Below, piece by piece: positions 51,455 through 57,936 of a stretch of DNA of 57,936 nucleotides. Both the position numbers and the translations under genes were made by a program. Numbering within the stretch: position 1 is the stretch's first letter; every line of letters starts with the position of its first letter. The stretch is from contig NZ_JARXWL010000019.1 in assembly GCF_029893325.1 (NCBI RefSeq), forward strand, positions 1 through 57,936. The letters are read 5' to 3'. Under the pieces are notes generated by a model. The model ran no database searches. It saw only the letters and a list, made by a program, of their open reading frames with translations, and had not been told where the DNA came from. Source of the DNA: Enterococcus sp. PF1-24. Its GTDB lineage: Bacteria; Bacillota; Bacilli; Lactobacillales; Enterococcaceae.

Positions 51455-52858
51455 ATGATTGATAGAATGAAGCGGTTATGTGAACGCTATACTTTGCTGT
51501 ATCCAGAGGAAATTGAACATATAGTAATAGAATCTAAAGCAATTTTAACTAGCAAAATTTTTTCTGATAAAGAAGTCTTTGTTGATGTTATTGATCAAGG
51601 GACAGGTGAAGCAAGAGTTGTTTTTCATAGGAAACCAACTGCGAAGCCAACCATGTATTCTGAAGGTTTAGTGGGTAAATTAATGAAACGAAAAAATGAA
51701 CCTGGAGTTTATCGAACGTTAGAAACATCACTAAACTCGACAGATTTATTAGCAAAAAGCCCAGATGGTCGAGTGATTATTCAACAAGTTTATCCGTTAA
51801 TGTATAAAGCTCATGTTATTGGGGCTGTGGTAATTGAAGAAGCTTCTCAGGCAGTAATTGCTGCACCTCAAGTTGAAGTACCCGTTGCTACTAAAGAAAA
51901 TCCGCAACGCTACATTGTAGATAATATTGACTATGCAGTGTTAAACTTCAACGAAAAAGGAATCCTAAATGATTGTAATGATTTTGCAGTTAAATTATTT
52001 CAAGACTTTGGATATTTAGGGAATATTCAGGGGTTACATTATGATAATCTATCAATTGACCATTCAACTTTTAAACAAATTTTGGCATTAGGAGCTGCTT
52101 GTGAAGGCGAAAATTCATTAACCAAAGAAGTTCGTTTTTTTAATGGTTATTATAGTTTGAAATATGTATTTTATCGAGAAGCTAGGGGTGTTATTTTAAT
52201 TATTCAGAACATTACAGAGTTAAAAGAAACAAAATTGGCTATGATTAGAAAATCAGAGGTTATTCAAGAAATTCATCATCGAGTTAAAAATAATTTACAA
52301 ACAATTGTTTCTTTATTACGGATTCAAAAAAGGCAGATGGCAGATTCAGAAGCTAAAAAAGTTTTTTCGGAAACTATTAACCGCATTTTTGTGATTGCAG
52401 CAAGTCATGAATTACTTTCTAAAGAATTTGAAGATAAGATAAAATTAGTTAATGTTTTAGAGAGCATTGTTAATAATTTGATGAAAAGTTATGACCAAAG
52501 TAAATTAATAAAAATTGAACTGATGGTTGATTCAACGATTGTTTTAGCAAGTGATACTACAGTAACTTTAGCGTTAATTATTAATGAATTGGTTCAAAAT
52601 GCTTATGACCATGCCTTTACTGGTAAAGAATCAGGCTGTGTTACTATTACTTGTAGAGAAAATCAAGAAGGTCGGATTGAGCTGGAATTAACAGATGATG
52701 GTGTGGGATACAACCCACAAGAAAAAGAAAAACAAAATTTAGGGCTACAAATTGTACATAGCTATGTTAGAGAAAAGCTGTGTGGGCGAATCAGAACTTA
52801 TAGTAATAGTAAAGGGACGAAAATTCTGATTTCTTTTCAAAAAAAGAAAAAAGTATAA
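51455..52858 (+). CDS. eutW: Ethanolamine sensor histidine kinase EutW
   Basis: 467-residue soluble kinase. N-terminal sensor domain (1-135, H_kinase_N type), PAS-like region (about 150-260, YIVDNIDYAVLNFNEKGILNDCN), then HisKA_2 with the phospho-accepting His in IQEIHHRVKNNLQTIVSLLRIQ near 272, and HATPase with LIINELVQNAYDHAF and DDGVGYNP. It signals to EutV. ATG 51455 is better spaced from AAGGAG than ATG 51452. Placed at the far end from eutV. Confidence 0.91.
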   Translation: MIDRMKRLCERYTLLYPEEIEHIVIESKAILTSKIFSDKEVFVDVIDQGTGEARVVFHRKPTAKPTMYSEGLVGKLMKRKNEPGVYRTLETSLNSTDLLAKSPDGRVIIQQVYPLMYKAHVIGAVVIEEASQAVIAAPQVEVPVATKENPQRYIVDNIDYAVLNFNEKGILNDCNDFAVKLFQDFGYLGNIQGLHYDNLSIDHSTFKQILALGAACEGENSLTKEVRFFNGYYSLKYVFYREARGVILIIQNITELKETKLAMIRKSEVIQEIHHRVKNNLQTIVSLLRIQKRQMADSEAKKVFSETINRIFVIAASHELLSKEFEDKIKLVNVLESIVNNLMKSYDQSKLIKIELMVDSTIVLASDTTVTLALIINELVQNAYDHAFTGKESGCVTITCRENQEGRIELELTDDGVGYNPQEKEKQNLGLQIVHSYVREKLCGRIRTYSNSKGTKILISFQKKKKV

Positions 52859-52926
52859 AAAGCAAATTTCAAGCCAGTTCTTACAAAAAGGAAAAAATTC
52901 CACCTTTAAATGTGCTACAATTTCAA

Positions 52927-52940
52927 TGAAAGCGTTAAAT
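52927..52940 (+). promoter_or_regulatory. cre-like site before the beta-glucoside genes
   Basis: TGAAAGCGTTAAAT matches the CcpA consensus TGWAARCGNTWNCA at 12 of 14 positions and abuts TATAAT (52940-52945), a candidate -10. CcpA repression is inferred. Confidence 0.55.
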
Positions 52941-52965
52941 ATAATTGAGCGAGGAGCGAAATAAG

Positions 52966-53892
52966 ATGTATGTAGGCTTTGATATTGGTGGCACAACGAT
53001 AAAATATGGGGTAGTAGATGAAGTGGGCAACATTTTGGAGAAATCTTCTATCGCGACAAATTATGATAAGACAGCATTTTATAATGATTTAGTATCGATT
53101 ATTGAAGATGCGCAGCAGCGTTATACCATTAAAGGTGTGGGTATCAGTGCGCCGGGTGTGGTGCAAAAAGATGGTTATATGTTAACGGCGGGAGCCATTC
53201 GACCTTTATATGGAGAAAATTTTAAAGTGGTTTTGGAAGCTAGAACAGGCTTACCGGTTACGGTTGAAAATGATGCTAACGCAGTAGCGATTGCTGAAAA
53301 ATGGATTGGTAACGCGCAAGATTTTGATAATTATTTGTGCTTAGTTTTAGGAACTGGTGTTGGTGGCGGTATTGTGATTAACGGGCAAGTTTATCGTGGC
53401 GCGCATGGTATGGCGGGAGAATTTGGCTGGACGGTGATTAAAGATTTGCCGGCAACTGGTGATATTGAAGAAGTTTCTGTTAATAAGAAGACGGCGGTAG
53501 CGGGCGGTTTAGTTAAGCTTTACAACAAAGCACTACAACTGAAAAATCCCCAAGCGGAGCGTCTTAATGATGCACGAGAAATTTTTCAATTGGCAGAAGC
53601 TGGCGATGTTTTAGCTGAAGAGATTACCCGCCAATTTTATCTGGATTTAGCGGTTTGTTTAATTAATTTAATTAGTTGTTTTGACCCAGAAGCGATTTTA
53701 TTAGGCGGTGGCGTTAGTAGCAATGAAATTTTCCACCGACGCTTGCAAGAAACTTTAGTTGAAGTGGAAAGTCGCCATGAATCAATCAATGCTTTGCGGG
53801 GTAAAACGATTGCGCCGGTGATTTCGACTAATTTAAAAAATGATGCTGGTTTAATCGGAGCAGTCTATCAAATTCATCAACTTATGAAGTAA
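52966..53892 (+). CDS. ROK-family sugar kinase (BglK- or glucokinase-like)
   Basis: 308-residue kinase. Phosphate-1 GFDIGGTTIKYGVVD (4-18), catalytic Asp in VENDANAVAIAEKW near 105, GTGVGGGIV near 130, GAHGMAGEFGW near 150. The cysteine-rich zinc motif of classic ROK proteins is absent, as in BglK/beta-glucoside kinases. It could phosphorylate a beta-glucoside or the glucose released by the glycosidase. ATG 52966 behind CGAGGAGCG; an upstream TTG start overlaps the -10. Confidence 0.83.
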   Translation: MYVGFDIGGTTIKYGVVDEVGNILEKSSIATNYDKTAFYNDLVSIIEDAQQRYTIKGVGISAPGVVQKDGYMLTAGAIRPLYGENFKVVLEARTGLPVTVENDANAVAIAEKWIGNAQDFDNYLCLVLGTGVGGGIVINGQVYRGAHGMAGEFGWTVIKDLPATGDIEEVSVNKKTAVAGGLVKLYNKALQLKNPQAERLNDAREIFQLAEAGDVLAEEITRQFYLDLAVCLINLISCFDPEAILLGGGVSSNEIFHRRLQETLVEVESRHESINALRGKTIAPVISTNLKNDAGLIGAVYQIHQLMK

Positions 53893-53932
53893 AAATTTAT
53901 GGTATACTCTTGTTAGAGAGTGGGTGAGGCAG

Positions 53933-54679
53933 ATGCCAGTTTTTGAACATTTGAATTTAAGCCAGTTGTCAGCAGTGGAACAAGAAATTTATCGTTATAT
54001 TGTGAATAATCTTGAAAAAATTCCTTATATGCGGGTTCGGGATATTGCCAACGGAGCGCATGTTTCTTCGACTTCGGTTTTTCGTTTTGTGCAAAAAGTG
54101 GGTTATGACTCTTATCCAGAATTTCGTTTTTATATTAAAGCCTTTCTTGAAGAAAAAAATGTGGCGGAAAGTGAGCGCCAGTTATCTTTAGAGCAGCGGA
54201 TTCAAGCTTTAAACATGAATATTTTTCATCCTGATGTGGAATATCAAATAAAAAAAATGGCGAAAGCTGTTGAAAAAGCCGATTTGGTTTTATTTATGGG
54301 GTTAGGAGCATCTGGGGCGATTGCTCAATACAGTGCGCGGAAATTAGCTAGTTTAGGCTATTTCGCGATTAGCTTAGATGAATTAACTTATCCTATTCGC
54401 AGTTTTTTAAAAGAAAATCAAAAAACGGTGTTAATTTTCTTTAGTATTTCCGGAGAAACTAAGGAATTGATTGAAGTGATTTTAGGCATTAAAAATCAAG
54501 CTTCTGTGGAGAAATACTGTATCACGCAAAATCATAAAAGTACCTTAGCGCAGCTGTGTGATTACTCTATAGAGTATGCAATTAAAGAAGAACGTAAAGA
54601 AATTTATTTAGATTTGTCTAGCCAATTACCAGCAATTGCTATTTTGGAAACATTAATTGGCTACTTAAAAACAGAATAA
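53933..54679 (+). CDS. RpiR-family transcriptional regulator
   Basis: 248 residues: N-terminal RpiR helix-turn-helix (1-80, RVRDIANGAHVSSTSVFRFVQKVGYDSYPEFR) and C-terminal SIS sugar-phosphate domain (105-240, MGLGASGAIAQYSARKL, ISISGETKE-like). Presumed regulator of the beta-glucoside genes, with a phosphosugar as the signal. ATG 53933 follows GTGAGG. Confidence 0.87.
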   Translation: MPVFEHLNLSQLSAVEQEIYRYIVNNLEKIPYMRVRDIANGAHVSSTSVFRFVQKVGYDSYPEFRFYIKAFLEEKNVAESERQLSLEQRIQALNMNIFHPDVEYQIKKMAKAVEKADLVLFMGLGASGAIAQYSARKLASLGYFAISLDELTYPIRSFLKENQKTVLIFFSISGETKELIEVILGIKNQASVEKYCITQNHKSTLAQLCDYSIEYAIKEERKEIYLDLSSQLPAIAILETLIGYLKTE

Positions 54680-54686
54680 TTTACCC

Positions 54687-54731
54687 AAGTTGAGAGCTGC
54701 TTTTGCTTTTGGAGCAGACTCAACTTTTTTT
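54687..54731 (+). terminator. Terminator after the RpiR gene
   Basis: AAGTTGAG and GCTGCTT pair with GGAGCAG and CTCAACTT, followed by TTTTT. Confidence 0.82.
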
Positions 54732-54833
54732 GCCGATTGTGGAACAGGGTGTTCCGGCGGTGGTAAAAACCTTCAATAGAATAGACTTTCTACCAAAATA
54801 GCCAAACAATGATTATTTTAAACTTGTAACCGC

Positions 54834-54883
54834 TATAATGTAGTTAGGAAAACAAACGTCAGTTAAAGCAATTGTTAACTGAC
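54834..54883 (+). promoter_or_regulatory. Promoter and leader hairpin of the EIIC-glucosidase genes
   Basis: TATAAT (54834-54839) is a good -10 without a clear -35. A perfect 9-bp hairpin GTCAGTTAA/TTAACTGAC (54858-54883) follows near the transcript start. It is not a LicT-type antiterminator as far as I can see. It may be an operator for RpiR. Confidence 0.45.
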
Positions 54884-54962
54884 TAAAATGAAAAGCAAAG
54901 AGACTTCAACAGCGGCCGCAAGAAGTTTTGGAGCTAAACAAACAGAAAAAGGTGGCTTAACC

Positions 54963-56273
54963 ATGCAAAAATTTAATGATTTACTGGAACGCACATTAGT
55001 CCCTGTGGCAACTAAGCTGAATAATCAGCGTCACGTAGCTGCTATCAGAGACGCATTTATGTTAATTTTCCCGTTAACAATTTCTTCTTCTTTAGTTATT
55101 TTAATTAATAATATTTTATTTTCAAATGATAGTTTTATTGTGCAATTATTCAAACTAAATAAGCTATTTCCTAATTTGGAAAGTGCTCAACAAGTTTTAG
55201 CGTCTGTTGCCAATGGTACGATTAATATTATGAGTATTTTTATCGCTTTCTTAGTGGCACAGTTGTTAGCGAAACATTTTAAAGCTGATGAAACATTAGT
55301 TGGTTTAACAAGTGTGGCTTGTTTTATGATTTTCTATCCAGCGCCATTTAGTGCCGATAATATTTCTGTTGTTTCAACGAAATATTTAGGAGCACAAGGT
55401 TTATTTGTAGCGATGATTGTGGCTTGCTTAGTTGGTGAGTTTTTACCGAAATTATTTAAAATTAATAAACTACAAATTAAAATGCCAGATATGGTTCCGC
55501 CAGCAGTTACTCGCTCTTTTTCAGGTTTGATTCCAATTGTAATGGTGATCGCGGGCGCAGCCTTAATTAACTTCTTCGTCTTGAAAATTGCCCCAGAAGG
55601 CATTAATGAATTAATTTATAATGGTATCCAAACGCCGCTGCGTAATTTAGGTGGTAATGTGGTTGGTGTACTTTTACTAGCTTTTGTACAGACTTTACTA
55701 TTTTCTATTGGGATTCACGGACCAAATACTTTAACGGCTGTTCGTTCAGCGATTTTCGCAGAACAAGATTTAGCGAATTTAGAGTTTATTAACAATGGTG
55801 GTTCACTATGGGATGTACCTTACAAAGAAACTTGGGGCATCTTAAATGATATGTTTGCCAACATGGGTGGTACCGGGATGACTTTAGGTTTGATTATTGC
55901 GATTTTTATTGCTTCAAGAAGACCGGAATATCGTGAAATGGCGAAAATGTCAATTGTCCCAGGGATTTTCCAAATTAACGAGCCAATTATTTTTGGGTTA
56001 CCAATCGTGATGAACCCAATTATGATTATTCCTTTTGTTTTAACGCCAATGGCCAATATTTTAGTAGGCTATTTTGTAACAGTGGTTTGGCCGATTATGC
56101 CAACGCCAGCAATTGGCGTACCGTGGACGACACCAGGGATTATTAATCTATTTTTAGGTTCCGGTGGTAATTTAATGGGTGCTGTTGTAGGTGTTGTCTG
56201 CTTAGCTGTTTCTGTAGTGATTTATCTACCATTTGTGATTGCATCAAATCGCGCAGCTAGAAATGCTAGTTAA
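54963..56273 (+). CDS. PTS cellobiose/lactose-type EIIC
   Basis: 436-residue membrane transporter of the cellobiose (Lac) EIIC family, about ten helices; VPVATKLNNQRHVAAIRDAFMLIFPLTISSSL near the N-terminus, GIHGPNTLTAVR near 240, PGIFQINEPIIFGLPIVMNP near 325 with the sugar-binding Glu. The start at 54963 follows AAAGGTGG; the longer frame from 54888 lacks a ribosome site. No EIIA or EIIB gene is beside it, so it must borrow these. Confidence 0.9.
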   Translation: MQKFNDLLERTLVPVATKLNNQRHVAAIRDAFMLIFPLTISSSLVILINNILFSNDSFIVQLFKLNKLFPNLESAQQVLASVANGTINIMSIFIAFLVAQLLAKHFKADETLVGLTSVACFMIFYPAPFSADNISVVSTKYLGAQGLFVAMIVACLVGEFLPKLFKINKLQIKMPDMVPPAVTRSFSGLIPIVMVIAGAALINFFVLKIAPEGINELIYNGIQTPLRNLGGNVVGVLLLAFVQTLLFSIGIHGPNTLTAVRSAIFAEQDLANLEFINNGGSLWDVPYKETWGILNDMFANMGGTGMTLGLIIAIFIASRRPEYREMAKMSIVPGIFQINEPIIFGLPIVMNPIMIIPFVLTPMANILVGYFVTVVWPIMPTPAIGVPWTTPGIINLFLGSGGNLMGAVVGVVCLAVSVVIYLPFVIASNRAARNAS

Positions 56274-56290
56274 GCACTGTTTTTGATTTT

Positions 56291-56328
56291 AACGGGGAAA
56301 ATGACTGGTTAACATTTTCTCCGTTATT
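56291..56328 (+). terminator. Hairpin between EIIC and the glucosidase
   Basis: AACGGGGAAAATG pairs with CATTTTCTCCGTT, loop ACTGGTTAA. The T run is short (ATTTA), so read-through is likely. Confidence 0.6.
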
Positions 56329-56366
56329 TACTTTTAGAAAAAAAGCATAATATTATGATTTTATAA

Positions 56367-57821
<1,455 letters not shown>

Positions 57822-57848
57822 AGAAGAGAGATGCTAGCTGCTTGGAAC

Positions 57849-57936
57849 TGACCCCAATTAGTGGGACACATTCAAAAAAGCATTGATTAGATTGCAGATT
57901 TCCGATATTCAATCGGTGATTTGTAGTCTAATTTTT
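57849..57936 (-). mobile_element. End of an IS3-family insertion sequence, cut by the window edge
   Basis: TGACCCCAATTAGTGGGACA (from 57849) looks like an IS3/IS150-group terminal inverted repeat, and the minus strand beyond it encodes the end of a transposase. It inserts 27 bases after the glucosidase stop codon. The other end, target duplication and full length lie outside the window. Confidence 0.7.
57887..57936 (-). CDS. IS3-family transposase, C-terminal fragment
   Basis: Reading from the right edge, the minus strand encodes KLDYKSPIEYRKSAI then stop. This matches the conserved end of IS3/IS150 OrfB integrases (a K-x-x-SP-x-EYR pattern). Only 15 codons are visible; the DDE catalytic core is beyond the window. 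Confidence 0.72.
   Translation of the reverse strand, partial: KLDYKSPIEYRKSAI

Noticed and set aside
54888-54962. 25-residue N-terminal extension of the EIIC
   Set aside because: No ribosome site, residues unlike the family, and ATG 54963 behind AAAGGTGG gives the usual start.

Overview
The window is a low-GC Firmicute chromosome segment that reads as Enterococcaceae, most probably an Enterococcus. The evidence is the core order ddl - murF - cshA - acpS - alr - mazF, an Mga/MafR-type regulator, an EfrAB/LmrCD-type heterodimeric ABC exporter, strong AGGAGG ribosome sites, sigma-A promoters and cre-like sites. This assignment is inference from gene content and protein style; no search was run. 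I see no tRNA, rRNA, CRISPR array or prophage. The only mobile DNA is the end of an IS3-family element at the right edge.

Layout. Positions 1-9500: housekeeping genes (DUF960, rsuA-type pseudouridine synthase, HAD phosphatase, udk, Gfo/Idh oxidoreductase, DUF188), a free-standing structured small-RNA candidate, ddl, murF, and small surface proteins. Positions 9500-13700: a 37-codon small ORF, a long structured leader, then cshA, acpS, alr and a mazF without mazE. Positions 13800-27600: CPBP protease, Mga-like regulator divergent from a Nox/Npx-type flavoprotein with Ser at the catalytic Cys42 position, two acidic coiled-coil paralogues, the heterodimeric ABC exporter (second subunit frameshifted), an acyltransferase with a zinc ribbon, and a large membrane protein. 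Positions 27850-31020: an ABC_sub_bind-type transporter behind a leader peptide ending in a Tyr/Phe run and an intrinsic terminator, which looks like ribosome-mediated attenuation by aromatic amino acids.

Positions 31150-35050: a zinc-ribbon protein, a small operon of unknown function (membrane-anchored XRE regulator plus two related small proteins), a secreted DUF5648 protein and birA. Positions 35280-39400: a cobalamin riboswitch followed by a rubredoxin-like domain, a methyltransferase (probably one gene split by a frameshift) and a BtuF-BtuC-BtuD-type uptake system. Positions 39500-45560: a complete L-sorbose PTS locus in the order sorC-D-F-B-A-M-E, with a cre site and paired candidate SorC operators. 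Positions 45630-52860: a compact ethanolamine locus eutV-L-M-A-B-C-W with ANTAR-type antitermination leaders; it has two shell proteins and the ammonia-lyase with its reactivase, but none of eutE, eutD, eutG, eutH, eutS or eutN in the window. Positions 52920-57820: a beta-glucoside locus (ROK kinase, RpiR regulator, cellobiose-type EIIC, GH1 6-phospho-beta-glucosidase), followed at once by the IS3-family end.

How it fits together: the right half is an accessory carbon and nitrogen scavenging region. The B12 uptake operon can supply the cofactor of EutBC, whose expression depends on EutVW and the ANTAR hairpins. The sorbose and beta-glucoside loci carry their own regulators and candidate catabolite-control sites. 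The best candidates for undescribed biology are RNA elements (the aromatic leader peptide, the cshA leader, and the approximately 200-nt RNA at 4284) and the unknown XRE operon.
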